Shown piece after piece: positions 30,648 to 39,051 of a stretch of 64,000 nt of DNA (positions are counted from its first letter, which is position 1; every line of letters starts with the position of its first letter). The stretch is from Amycolatopsis lexingtonensis (GTDB lineage: Bacteria > Actinomycetota > Actinomycetes > Mycobacteriales > Pseudonocardiaceae), in contig NZ_JADBEG010000001.1 in NCBI RefSeq assembly GCF_014873755.1, positions 5,191,501-5,255,500 of the forward strand, in the 5' to 3' direction. A program made the position numbers and the translations under genes. Below the pieces are notes generated by a model, which saw only the letters and a list, made by a program, of their open reading frames with translations, was not told the origin of the DNA and ran no database searches.

Positions 30648-32947
30648 GCGGTCACGTCCAGCGCGGCCCGGATGATCGCGTCGGTGTCGATGCCGTGGTA
30701 CCGGTACACGTCCTCGAGCGAGCCCGACTGGCCGAAGCCCGTGACGCCCAGCGCGACCGACGGGACCCGGTTGACCCCGGCGAGGAACGCCAGCGTGTGC
30801 GGGTGGCCGTCGAGCACCGTGACCAGCGGCTTCGCCCGCGAAGCCGGGAAGACCTGGTCGAGGATCCACGACTCGCCGCTTCCCCGGCCGGAACGGGCCT
30901 GGAGCGCCTCGAACAGCAAGCCGGGGCTGGTCACGCAGACGACATCGGCCTCGATGCCGACCTGGGCCAGCCGCTCGGCCGCCGCCAGGGTGTCCGGGAC
31001 CAGCGCACCCATCGCCGCGAGGGTGACCGAAGGCGCCGAAGCCCGTCGCAGCAGGTACGCGCCCGCCACCACCTGGCGGCGACGGCGTTCGCGCGCCGCC
31101 GGGTCGGCGGGCACCGCGGCCAGCGTCTGGTCGACCGGGCGGGTCGAGAGGCGGAAGTACGACGACGTGCCGCCCGGCTTGCCGAGCCGGCCGAGCGCGG
31201 CCAGCAGCGTCCACTCGGTGTCGATCGCGAACGCCGGTTCGTAGCTGACGCAGCCGGGCTGCTCGATGCCGATCGACGGCGTGGTGATCGACTGGTGCGC
31301 GCCGCCTTCCGGGGCGAGCGTGACGCCGGACGGCGTGCCGATCAGGATCGACTGCCCGCCCGCGTAGATACCGAACGACCACGGCTCCAGCGCGCGCTCG
31401 ACGAACGGGTCGTACATGACGCCGATGGGCAGCAGCGGTTCGCCCCACCGGCTCCAGGTGGCGCCGAGCTCGCCCAGCAGGCCGACCAGGTTCGTCTCGG
31501 CGATGCCCAGCTCGACGTGCTGGCCGGTGGGCTTCTCCCGCCAGTGCATGATCGTTTCGGGGTCGTCTTCGAACCAGTCGTGGCGCTCGGTGGCCGACCA
31601 GACGCCGACCTTGTTGACCCAGCCGCCGAGGTTGGTCGTCGAGCTGACGTCGGGGCTGACCGTCACCACGCGCTTCGCCGCTTCGGGCGCTTCGCGCGTC
31701 AGGTCGAGCAGGACGCGGCCCAGCGCCGCCTGCGTCGTGGCGGTCCCGGACGGCGTGCGCCCGATGTCGGCGGGCAGCTCCAGCGAAGGCAGCGAAGGAA
31801 TGTCGGGGCGGCTAAGGCGCGAAGCGACTTCGGCGCACAACGCAGCTTCAGCCGAGTCGGCCGCGAAGCCCTCCCACGGCGAAGCGAGGTCCGTCCCCAG
31901 CGACGACGCCAGCTCTTCCATCTGCGCGACGGTCAGCAGCGACGAGTGGTTCTGCGGGTGCCCCTGCGTCGGGAGGCCGCGGCCCTTGACGGTGTAGCAG
32001 AAGATCACCGTCGGCCGGCTGTCCGAAATGGACGCGAAGGCGTCGTCGAGCGAGCCGAGGTCGTGGCCGCCGAGGTTGCGGATCGCGGCCAGCAGCGTCT
32101 CGTCGTCGAGCGAGGCGACCAACGACGCCAGCGCGGCGTTCCCCGCGGGCAGCCGGTCGCGGACCTGAGCGGCGTCGCAGCGCAGCAGCCGCTGGTACTC
32201 CGGGTTCGGCATCTCGTCGATCCGCGTGCGCAGTTCCGCGCCGCCGGGCCGGGTGAACAGCTCTTCCAGCAGCCGCCCGTACTTCAGCGTCAGCACCTGC
32301 CAGCCGGCGGCGTCGAACATGCCCTGCAGCCGTCCCGCCGCGATGTTCGGCACGACGCGGTCGAGCGACTGGCGGTTGAGGTCGACGATCCAGACGATCT
32401 CGCCCAGCTCCGCGACGCCCGGGTCGAGGATGGCCTCCCAGATCGCGCCCTCGTCCAGCTCGGCGTCGCCGACCAGCGAGTACTGGCGGCCGGTGCCCGC
32501 GGACGAACCGCGGGCGGTCAGGTAGCGGCGGGCCAGCGCGCCCCAGATCGGGGCGGTCGCGCCGATGCCGACCGAGCCGGTCGAGTAGTCGACGGGGTCG
32601 GGGTCCTTGGCGCGGCTCGGGTAGCTCTGCAGGCCGCCGAATTCGCGCAGCGTCGGCAGGTAGGCCTCGTCGAGCTCGCCGAGCAGGTAGTTGATCGCGT
32701 GGAGCACCGGCGACGCGTGTGGCTTCACCGAGACGCGGTCCTCGGGCCGCAGGTGCCGGAACCACAGCGACGTCATGATCGACACGAGCGACGCGCACGA
32801 CGCCTGGTGGCCACCGACCTTCAGCCCGGACGGGTTGGGCCGGACGCGGTTGGCCTGGTGCACGATCGCCGTGGCGAGCCACAGCACCCGCTGCTCAATG
32901 GAGGCGAGCGTGCCCGTCGCCGGAGCCGCCGGGGTGGCCTGAGTCAT
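30644..32947 (-). CDS. pyruvate dehydrogenase E1-like (homodimeric, transketolase-type) protein
   Basis: A 767-aa thiamine diphosphate enzyme. NPSGLKVGGHQASCASL near 40 and GDAELDEGAIWEAI followed by IVWIVDLNRQSLD carry the TPP/Mg2+ motif (GDx to N). A pyrimidine-binding region follows (VELGIAETNLVGLLGELG), then SSYFRLSTRPVDQ and a transketolase C-terminal domain. AceE proteins are about 890-930 aa, so this one lacks the usual N-terminal part that docks E2. It may be a stand-alone 2-oxo acid enzyme rather than the main PDH subunit. No E2 or E3 gene is near. An Lrp gene lies upstream on the same strand. Confidence 0.82.
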   Translation of the reverse strand: MTQATPAAPATGTLASIEQRVLWLATAIVHQANRVRPNPSGLKVGGHQASCASLVSIMTSLWFRHLRPEDRVSVKPHASPVLHAINYLLGELDEAYLPTLREFGGLQSYPSRAKDPDPVDYSTGSVGIGATAPIWGALARRYLTARGSSAGTGRQYSLVGDAELDEGAIWEAILDPGVAELGEIVWIVDLNRQSLDRVVPNIAAGRLQGMFDAAGWQVLTLKYGRLLEELFTRPGGAELRTRIDEMPNPEYQRLLRCDAAQVRDRLPAGNAALASLVASLDDETLLAAIRNLGGHDLGSLDDAFASISDSRPTVIFCYTVKGRGLPTQGHPQNHSSLLTVAQMEELASSLGTDLASPWEGFAADSAEAALCAEVASRLSRPDIPSLPSLELPADIGRTPSGTATTQAALGRVLLDLTREAPEAAKRVVTVSPDVSSTTNLGGWVNKVGVWSATERHDWFEDDPETIMHWREKPTGQHVELGIAETNLVGLLGELGATWSRWGEPLLPIGVMYDPFVERALEPWSFGIYAGGQSILIGTPSGVTLAPEGGAHQSITTPSIGIEQPGCVSYEPAFAIDTEWTLLAALGRLGKPGGTSSYFRLSTRPVDQTLAAVPADPAARERRRRQVVAGAYLLRRASAPSVTLAAMGALVPDTLAAAERLAQVGIEADVVCVTSPGLLFEALQARSGRGSGESWILDQVFPASRAKPLVTVLDGHPHTLAFLAGVNRVPSVALGVTGFGQSGSLEDVYRYHGIDTDAIIRAALDVTA

Positions 32948-33023
32948 CGTCGACACCTTTCGTGCAGGAAGCACCCCCAGAACAGCACTGGTGAACGCTT
33001 CGCACAACCGATGCCGATCCGGC

Positions 33024-33080
33024 TGCGCAGAATGCACACCGGAACCGGACGGCTCAGGCCTCCGGGTGCGCAGAATGCAC
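33024..33080. promoter_or_regulatory. pair of 14-bp direct repeats, candidate Lrp sites
   Basis: TGCGCAGAATGCAC occurs at 33024-33037 and exactly again at 33067-33080, 43 bp apart (about four helical turns). The core GTGC, 7 nt, GCAC is an inverted repeat in the second copy. One copy is in the PDH upstream region, the other inside the last codons of the Lrp gene. Confidence 0.5.
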
Positions 33081-33539
33081 GCGCTCCAGCAGGGGCGTCA
33101 GGCGGTAGGGAACGAGCTCGCGCATGACGAGCGAGATGTTCGTCCGCTCCACTCCCGGCGAGGCGAGGACGCGCCCGGCGATCCGGTAGAGGTCGTCCGC
33201 GTCGACGGCGACGACCTGCACCATCAGGTCGCTCGCCCCGGTCAGCCCGCACACCTCGGTGACCTCGGGGATTTCGGCGAGCGCCGCGGCGATCTCGGCG
33301 AGGCGGCGCTGGTCGACCTGCGCGTTGACGAACGCGCGCAGCGGGTAGCCCAGCCGCGCGGGGTCGATGCAGCGCTCGAACGACCGGAGCGCGCCGCGCT
33401 GCTCCAGCCGCGCGAGCCGGGCCTGCACCGTGTTGCGGGACAGGCCCAGCCGCTCGGCCAGCGCGACCGCGGTGGACCGGGGGTCCTCCCCCAGCGCCTG
33501 GAGCAGGCGCGCGTCGATCTCGTCGATGGTGTCGGGCAC
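33054..33539 (-). CDS. Lrp/AsnC-family regulator
   Basis: A 161-aa regulator: HTH at about 5-55 (IDARLLQALGEDPRSTAVALAERLGLSRNTVQARLARLEQRGAL) and RAM ligand domain from about 70 (RAFVNAQVDQ, EVTEVCGLTGASDLMVQVVAVDADDL). Start is GTG. Located 106 bp upstream of the PDH-like gene on the same strand, it probably controls that gene in response to an amino acid or 2-oxo acid. Confidence 0.9.
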   Translation of the reverse strand: MPDTIDEIDARLLQALGEDPRSTAVALAERLGLSRNTVQARLARLEQRGALRSFERCIDPARLGYPLRAFVNAQVDQRRLAEIAAALAEIPEVTEVCGLTGASDLMVQVVAVDADDLYRIAGRVLASPGVERTNISLVMRELVPYRLTPLLERVHSAHPEA

Positions 33540-33551
33540 CGCCCGATCCTC

Positions 33552-34559
33552 TCAGCCCAAGTACTTCTTGAGGTCGTCGAGGACCTTCATCGCCCCGATC
33601 GGGCCGAGGCCGAGGAACCACACCGAGTCGTCGACCGGGATCGCGTGCTTCGCCTTGACCGCGCTCAGCCCGGCCCACAGCCCGCTGCCCGTGACGGCCT
33701 TCTCGTCCGCGCTCGGGCCCGCGCCGAGGCTGGAGTAGAAGATCCAGTCGGCGTCGGCCTCGTCGATGCGCTCCTTGGAGATCTGCGCGGCGAGCTCGTT
33801 GATGTCCTGGTTGGCCGGGCGGCCCAGGCCGGTGTCCTTGAGGATGACGCCGATGAAGGACAGGTTGCCGTAGAGCCGGATGCCGGTGGAGTGGAACCGC
33901 AGCAGCGAGATCTTCGGCGCGCCCTTGACCGCGGCCTTCACCTCGTTCGCGCGCTTCTGGTAGTCGTTCAGCAGCCCGGTCGCCTGCGTCTCCGCGCCCA
34001 GCGAAGCGCCGATCAGGAGCAGGTTCTCCTTCCACGGGAACCCGGGGCGGATGCTGAACACCGTCGGCGCGATCTTCGACAGCTGCGGGTAGAGGTCGTT
34101 CGCGCGCAGCTTGCTGCCGAGGATCAGGTCCGGGGTCAGCGCCGCGATGGCTTCGAGGTTGAGGTTGCTGACCCCGCCGACGGCCGGGATGCCCTTGGCG
34201 CGGTCGGCGAGGTAGGCCGGCACGTCGTTCTGCCCGGCGTTGGTGGCCATGCCGACCGGGGTGATGCCGAGCGCGAGGACGTCGTCCAGCTCACCGCTGT
34301 CGAGCACGACGACCCGCGACGGCTTCTTGTCCAGCTTCGTCTTGCCCAGCGCGTGGGTGACGGTCCGCGGGAAGACGCCGGGCCCGACGTCCGCGCCGAG
34401 CTTCGCGGTCTCGGTGTCCGCAGTGGAGAACAGCCGGCCGCCGGTGGCGACGTCGGTGTCGCCGACGCCGGAGGTGCTCGGCTTCTCGGGCTGGCCGCAG
34501 GCGGCGAGGAGCGTGCCGGCGGCGAGCAGCGCGGCCAGGCGAGTCCACTTAGGACGCAT
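33552..34559 (-). CDS. iron-siderophore ABC transporter substrate-binding lipoprotein
   Basis: A 335-aa FecB/FhuD-type lipoprotein. Signal and lipobox: RLAALLAAGTLLAACGQ. The mature part has the class III binding-protein fold with RVVVLDSGELDDVLALGITPVG, PDLILGSKL and the long helix linker. It delivers ferric siderophore to the permease. It starts 11 bp inside the ATPase gene, so it is the last gene of a four-gene operon permease-permease-ATPase-binding protein. Confidence 0.92.
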   Translation of the reverse strand: MRPKWTRLAALLAAGTLLAACGQPEKPSTSGVGDTDVATGGRLFSTADTETAKLGADVGPGVFPRTVTHALGKTKLDKKPSRVVVLDSGELDDVLALGITPVGMATNAGQNDVPAYLADRAKGIPAVGGVSNLNLEAIAALTPDLILGSKLRANDLYPQLSKIAPTVFSIRPGFPWKENLLLIGASLGAETQATGLLNDYQKRANEVKAAVKGAPKISLLRFHSTGIRLYGNLSFIGVILKDTGLGRPANQDINELAAQISKERIDEADADWIFYSSLGAGPSADEKAVTGSGLWAGLSAVKAKHAIPVDDSVWFLGLGPIGAMKVLDDLKKYLG

Positions 34560-35367
34560 CGGGGGTTCCTTCTTCTCGGGGAGTGGCCCGCCGCCTGCCG
34601 ATCGGGACGACCAGCGGCGTGGCGGAGACCGGGTCGGGGATGACCCGGCAGGGCATGCCGAAGACGTCGGCGACGAGCTCGGCGGTGAGGACGTCGGCGG
34701 GCGCGCCCTCGGCGGCGATCCGGCCGTCCTTCATCGCGATCAGGTGGTCGCCGTAGCGGGCGGCCAGGTTGAGGTCGTGCAGGACGATGACGACCGTCCG
34801 GCCGTCCTCGGCGTTCAGCTCGGCCAGCAGGTCGAGGACCTCGACCTGGTGGGCGATGTCGAGGAACGTCGTGGGCTCGTCGAGCAGCAGCAGCGGCGTC
34901 CGCTGCGCCAGCGCCATGGCGATCCAGACGCGCTGGCGCTGCCCGCCGGACAGCTCGTCGACCGGGCGGTCGGCCAGCTCGACGGTGTCGGTCGCGAGCA
35001 TCGCCTTCGCGACGGCGTCGTCGTCTTCGGCGCTCCAGCGGCGGAACATCCCCTGGTGCGGGTAGCGGCCGCGGCCGACGAGGTCGGCGACGGTGATGCC
35101 CTCGGGGGCGGTCGGCGACTGCGGCAGCAGGCCGAGCACGGTGGCGACGTCCTTGCTGCGCCACGTCGTGATGGCCTTGCCGTCGAGGTAGACCGCGCCC
35201 GCGGTCGGGGTGAGCAGGCGCGCGAGGCCGCGCAGCAACGTCGACTTCCCGCAGGCGTTGGTCCCGACGATCATCGTGACCTTGCCTTCGGGGATCCGGA
35301 CGGAGAGGTTCTTGACCACGCGAAGCGGCCCGTAGCCGAGCTCGAGGTTCTCGGTGTGCAGTGTCAC
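34549..35367 (-). CDS. iron-siderophore ABC transporter ATP-binding protein
   Basis: A 272-aa FecE/FepC-type ATPase. Walker A GTNACGKST (about 35-43; the Gly-Gly of the usual GPNGxGKS is replaced by Asn-Ala, a variant common in actinobacterial siderophore ATPases), Q-loop in LLPQSPT, signature DELSGGQRQRVWIAMAL, Walker B LLLLDEPTTFLD, and the switch His in VIVLHDLN. Start is GTG, 10 nt after the second permease. Confidence 0.95.
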   Translation of the reverse strand: MTLHTENLELGYGPLRVVKNLSVRIPEGKVTMIVGTNACGKSTLLRGLARLLTPTAGAVYLDGKAITTWRSKDVATVLGLLPQSPTAPEGITVADLVGRGRYPHQGMFRRWSAEDDDAVAKAMLATDTVELADRPVDELSGGQRQRVWIAMALAQRTPLLLLDEPTTFLDIAHQVEVLDLLAELNAEDGRTVVIVLHDLNLAARYGDHLIAMKDGRIAAEGAPADVLTAELVADVFGMPCRVIPDPVSATPLVVPIGRRRATPREEGTPDAS

Positions 35368-35377
35368 GGCGTTCCTC

Positions 35378-36403
35378 TCACACGCGCCCGGCGCGGTTGG
35401 CGGTGGCCAGCAGCCACAGCAGGTACGGCGCGCCGACCGCGCCGGTGACGACGCCGACCGGCAGCTGCTCGCCGAGCAGGTGCTGGGCCGCGAAGTCGCC
35501 CAGCAGCACCACGAGCGCGCCGGTCAGCGCGGCGGGGACGAGCCCGGCGCGGGCGCCGCCGACGAGCCGGGCCGCGATCGGGTTGGCCACGAACGCGACG
35601 AACGAGACGGGCCCGGCGGCCGCCGTCGCGAAGGCGGCGAGCGCGACGGCGACCAGGAGCAAGGTGAGCCGGTTGCGCTCGACGCGGAGCCCGAGCCCGG
35701 CCGCGGTGTCGTCGCCGAGCTGCAGGCCGGTCAGCGCCCGGCTCTGCACCAGTGCCAAGGGCAGCAGGACGACGAGCGCGGCGGCGAGCGGTCCGGCGTG
35801 GTCCCAGCCGCGGCCGTTGAGGTTTCCGGTGAGCCAGATCAGCGCCTGCTGGGCGAGGGTGACGTCGGCCCAGGTCATCAGGTACGAGACGACGCTGGTC
35901 AGCACCGCGCCCACGCCGACGCCGACCAGGACGAGCCGGTAGCCGTGCACGCCGCCGCGGCGGGACAGCAGGTAGATCGTGGCGCCGGTGAGGACCGCGC
36001 CGGCCAGCGCCGCGGCCGAGACCACCACGCCCGAGGCCTCGAAGAGCACGATCGCCACGACCGCCGCGGCGCTCGCGCCCTGCGTCACGCCGATGACGTC
36101 CGGGCTCGCGAGCGGGTTGCGCAGGAGGCGCTGGAAGAGCGCGCCTGCCGTGCCGAACGCGAGGCCGACGAGCAGGCCGGTGACCGCCCGCGGCAGCCGG
36201 AGTTCCGTGACGACGTAGGCCGCGCGGCCGACGCCGTCGCCGAAGAGGAGACCGGGGAGGTCGCCGAGCGGCACCGGGAAGTCGCCCACGGCCAGGGAAA
36301 GCGCGAAGACGGCCACGATGGCGACCGCCAGTCCCGCCGACACCCCACGGGCCCGGACCGCTCCGCGCCGGCGTGCGGCGGCGACCAGCTCGACGGCGCT
36401 CAC
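35378..36403 (-). CDS. iron-siderophore ABC transporter permease (FecCD family), second
   Basis: A 341-aa permease with about ten hydrophobic helices. FecCD signatures are ELRLPRAVTGLLVGLAFGTAGALFQRLLRNPLASPDVIGVTQGAS (near 70-115) and GPVSFVAFVANPIAARLVGG near 265-285. It overlaps the first permease by GTGA. It forms the heterodimeric channel. Confidence 0.93.
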   Translation of the reverse strand: MSAVELVAAARRRGAVRARGVSAGLAVAIVAVFALSLAVGDFPVPLGDLPGLLFGDGVGRAAYVVTELRLPRAVTGLLVGLAFGTAGALFQRLLRNPLASPDVIGVTQGASAAAVVAIVLFEASGVVVSAAALAGAVLTGATIYLLSRRGGVHGYRLVLVGVGVGAVLTSVVSYLMTWADVTLAQQALIWLTGNLNGRGWDHAGPLAAALVVLLPLALVQSRALTGLQLGDDTAAGLGLRVERNRLTLLLVAVALAAFATAAAGPVSFVAFVANPIAARLVGGARAGLVPAALTGALVVLLGDFAAQHLLGEQLPVGVVTGAVGAPYLLWLLATANRAGRV

Positions 36404-37407
36404 ACCGCCACGACCTTCCGGCGCCGCACCAGGAACACGAACACGGGCGCGCCGACGAGCGCGGTGATGATCCCGACCTGCACCTCGGCCGGGCGCGCGA
36501 CAACCCGGCCGACGACGTCGGAGATCAGCAGGAGCAGCGGCGCGAGCAACGCCGAGTACGGCAGCAGCCACCGGTGGTCGGGACCGGTGAGCAGGCGGGC
36601 GGCGTGCGGCACGGTGAGCCCGACGAAGGCGATCGGCCCGGCGATCGCCGTCGCCGTCCCGCACAGCACGACCACGGCGAGCGCGCACACCAGCCGTGCG
36701 AGCGGGACGTTCTGGCCGAGCGCGCGGGCGACGTCTTCGCCGAGCGCGAGGGCGTTGAGCAGGCGGGCGGCGACGAGCGCGAGCACCACGCCCGTGACCA
36801 CGAACGGCACGGCCTGGGTGACCGTCGCGGCGTCGCGGCCGGTCAGGGAGCCGACCTGCCAGAAGCGGTACTGGTCGAACGTCGTGGCGTCGGTGAGCAG
36901 GAGCGCGCTGGTCACCGACCCGAGCGCCGCCGTCACCGCGGCGCCGGCCAGCGCGAGCTTCACCGGCGTCGCCCCCGCCCGGCCGAGGGAGCTGATGCCG
37001 TAGACGACGGCCCCCGCGGCCGCCGCGCCGGCGAAGCCGAACCAGACGTACCCGCCGACGCTCGTGAGGCCGAAGGTGCCGATGCCGAGGACGACGAAGA
37101 GCGCGGCACCCGCGTTGACGCCGAGCAGGCCCGGATCGGCCAGCGGGTTGCGCGTGGCGCCCTGGATGACGGCGCCGGACAGGCCGAGCGCGACGCCGGC
37201 GAGCACCCCGGCGAGCGTGCGCGGGAGCCGGAGTTCGCGCACGACGAGGTGGTCGGGGTTGCCCGCGTCGAAGTGGAAGAGCGCGTCGAGCACGGTGCCC
37301 GGGCTCAGGCCGCGGGTGCCGACGGCGATGCTGAGCAGCACGGCGGCGGCCACGGCCGCGGTGAGGACCACCAGCCCGGCCGTGAGCGGGAGCGAGCGGG
37401 TCCGCAC
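36400..37407 (-). CDS. iron-siderophore ABC transporter permease (FecCD family), first
   Basis: A 335-aa permease, first gene of the uptake operon. ELRLPRTLAGVLAGVALGLSGAVIQGATRNPLADPGLLGVNAGAA and GPIAFVGLTVPHAARLLTGPDHR are the FecCD signatures. Start is GTG. A -10 hexamer and an iron box lie about 30-45 bp upstream, so the operon should be on when iron is scarce. Confidence 0.93.
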   Translation of the reverse strand: MRTRSLPLTAGLVVLTAAVAAAVLLSIAVGTRGLSPGTVLDALFHFDAGNPDHLVVRELRLPRTLAGVLAGVALGLSGAVIQGATRNPLADPGLLGVNAGAALFVVLGIGTFGLTSVGGYVWFGFAGAAAAGAVVYGISSLGRAGATPVKLALAGAAVTAALGSVTSALLLTDATTFDQYRFWQVGSLTGRDAATVTQAVPFVVTGVVLALVAARLLNALALGEDVARALGQNVPLARLVCALAVVVLCGTATAIAGPIAFVGLTVPHAARLLTGPDHRWLLPYSALLAPLLLLISDVVGRVVARPAEVQVGIITALVGAPVFVFLVRRRKVVAV

Positions 37408-37434
37408 TGGTCGTTACCTCTGCTAACAGGTCTT

Positions 37435-37451
37435 TAGGCTTGCCTACCCTA
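37435..37451 (-). promoter_or_regulatory. iron box (DtxR/IdeR-like) overlapping the siderophore operon -10
   Basis: TAGGCTTGCCTA (37435-37446) is the symmetric core of the DtxR/IdeR consensus (TTAGGTTAGGCTAACCTAA). On the minus strand TAGGGT (37451-37446) is a -10 that abuts and shares a base with the box, so bound Fe-repressor would block the promoter. Confidence 0.65.
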
Positions 37452-37459
37452 TGCGTACG

Positions 37460-37477
37460 AACTTGAGCTCTCAAGTT
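37460..37477. promoter_or_regulatory. inverted repeat in the divergent region ahead of PadR
   Basis: AACTTGAG, CT, CTCAAGTT: perfect 8-bp arms with a 2-bp centre, between the siderophore operon and the PadR gene. Its distance from the PadR start (92 bp) and from the siderophore -10 (9 bp) allows control of either. Confidence 0.5.
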
Positions 37478-37521
37478 CCGTGAGCGGCATCACCGGAAGC
37501 AGGTTGTCATCCGACCGTTTC

Positions 37522-37531
37522 CGATATATCG
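37522..37531. promoter_or_regulatory. CGATATATCG palindrome upstream of PadR
   Basis: A perfect 10-bp AT-rich palindrome 38 bp before the PadR ATG, strongly AT-rich for this genome. It is a plausible PadR autoregulatory operator or part of its promoter. Confidence 0.45.
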
Positions 37532-37568
37532 TGAACGTGTCGCAACAGTTCGAGAAAGGAACACAGAC

Positions 37569-38189
37569 ATGCGTAGGCAACGACACCCCTTCGCCCACGA
37601 ACGTGGGCGCACCCCCTTCGGGCCCTTCGGTGGCTTCGGCGAGTTCCCCCCGGGTTTCGGCCCCGGTGGACGCGGTCGCGGCCACGGACCGGGCCGGCGG
37701 GGTCACGGCGGACGGCGCAGCCGCCGCGGTGACGTCCGCGCCGCGATCCTGGCGCTGCTCGCCGAGCAGCCCCGGCACGGCTACGAGATCATCCGCGAAA
37801 TCGGCGAGCGCTCCGGCGGCTTCTGGCGGCCCAGCCCCGGCTCGGTCTACCCGACGCTGCAACTGCTGGCCGACGAAGGCCTGGTCATCAGCAAGGACGA
37901 GCACGGCAAGAAGCTCTTCGAGCTGACCGACGCCGGCCGCGCCGCCGCGGAGCAGCAGGACAGCACCCCGCCGTGGGAGCAGATCGCGCAGGACGTCGAC
38001 CCGACCGAGGTCGGGCTCGCCAAGGCGGGCAAGAACCTGGCCGCCGCCGTCGTGCAGATCATGCGCGCGGGCACCGAGAGCCAGCAGGCCCGCGCGGCCG
38101 AGGTGCTCAACGACGCCCGGCGCTCGCTCTACGGAATCTTGGGTGAGGACGAAGACGAGTCCTCGGCGCCCGGAGAGGCAGCCGAGTGA
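37569..38189 (+). CDS. PadR-family regulator
   Basis: A 206-aa regulator. The first 50 residues are Gly/Arg/Phe-rich and disordered (GPFGGFGEFPPGFGPGGRGRGHG). The PadR winged helix is at about 52-125 (RAAILALLAEQPRHGYEIIREIGERSGGFWRPSPGSVYPTLQLLADEGLV), followed by a helical dimerisation region. AAAGGA precedes the ATG. The 3' end overlaps the convergent methyltransferase gene by 61 bp. A target transporter is not adjacent on the same strand. Confidence 0.9.
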   Translation: MRRQRHPFAHERGRTPFGPFGGFGEFPPGFGPGGRGRGHGPGRRGHGGRRSRRGDVRAAILALLAEQPRHGYEIIREIGERSGGFWRPSPGSVYPTLQLLADEGLVISKDEHGKKLFELTDAGRAAAEQQDSTPPWEQIAQDVDPTEVGLAKAGKNLAAAVVQIMRAGTESQQARAAEVLNDARRSLYGILGEDEDESSAPGEAAE

Positions 38190-38908
38190 CCTGGCAGGAC
38201 GAGGCCGGTGGGCTTGCGCCGCGCGTGAACGCGGTAGCCCACCGGCAGCGTCAGGTCTTCGGCGCGATTCCCGTTACGCTGCAAGGACTCCGTGATCGCC
38301 TGTTCGGCGACGGGCTTGCTGAACTCGATCTTCAGCACCGCTTCGAGGTCCGCGGCGGTCGCGAAACGCCACTCGGTGGCGACCCGGCGTAGGCCGAACC
38401 CGGCGCGAGCGAAGAACCGCTCGACCGCGACCGGGTCGTAGTGCGGCAAATCGGCGCGCATCCAGCCGCCGTAGGGCTCGCCGGTCACGTCGAGGTCGAC
38501 GATCAGGATCTTCCCGCCCGGCCGCAGGACCCGTTCCGCCTCCGCCAGCCCGGGTTCGCACCCCGGCCCGAAGAAGTACGCCGTGCGCGCGTGCACGACG
38601 TCGACGCTCGCGCTGCGCACCGGCAGCCGCTGGGCCCGGCCCATCCGGACGTCCACGTTCGACAGTCCCTCGACGCGCTTCAGCGCGCTTCGCACCAACG
38701 GTTCGTGCGGTTCGACGCCGAGCACGGTCCGCGCGTCCCGGGCGAAGACCGGCAAGTGGAAGCCGTCGCCGCAGCCGACGTCCAGCACGTCCCGGCCGGT
38801 CCAGTCGCACTCCTCGCGCAGCACGCGCCAGATCTCGCCGCCGCTGTCCTGCGCGCGGTTCTCCCGCTCGTAATCGGCCTGGTAGTACCAGATGTTGGGG
38901 CTCGGCAC
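38129..38908 (-). CDS. SAM-dependent methyltransferase (class I)
   Basis: A 259-aa methyltransferase. Motif I is VLDVGCGDGFHLPVFA (about 41-56), motif II TVLGVEPHEP, and a Methyltransf_11-type fold runs to about 150 (GGKILIVDLDVTGEPYGGWMRADLPHYDP). The N-terminal NIWYYQADYERENRAQD is unusual. The GTG at 38908 follows GGAGG. The last 20 codons are antisense to the end of PadR and encode a Ser-rich tail (AEDSSSSSPKIP), which may be an extension without function. Substrate unknown. Confidence 0.85.
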   Translation of the reverse strand: MPSPNIWYYQADYERENRAQDSGGEIWRVLREECDWTGRDVLDVGCGDGFHLPVFARDARTVLGVEPHEPLVRSALKRVEGLSNVDVRMGRAQRLPVRSASVDVVHARTAYFFGPGCEPGLAEAERVLRPGGKILIVDLDVTGEPYGGWMRADLPHYDPVAVERFFARAGFGLRRVATEWRFATAADLEAVLKIEFSKPVAEQAITESLQRNGNRAEDLTLPVGYRVHARRKPTGLVLPGHSAASPGAEDSSSSSPKIP

Positions 38909-39051
38909 GACCTCCGCGCGCCGGGACGACCACCGCACCCCGCTGCTCCTTCCGGGTCCTCGTCGCCGTCCCGTGCTCTCCCGGTGGCGAATTCTTGGCG
39001 GAAACCACACGGATCGCGCCTAGAATCCGGTGGGTATCGGGAGGAGCACCC

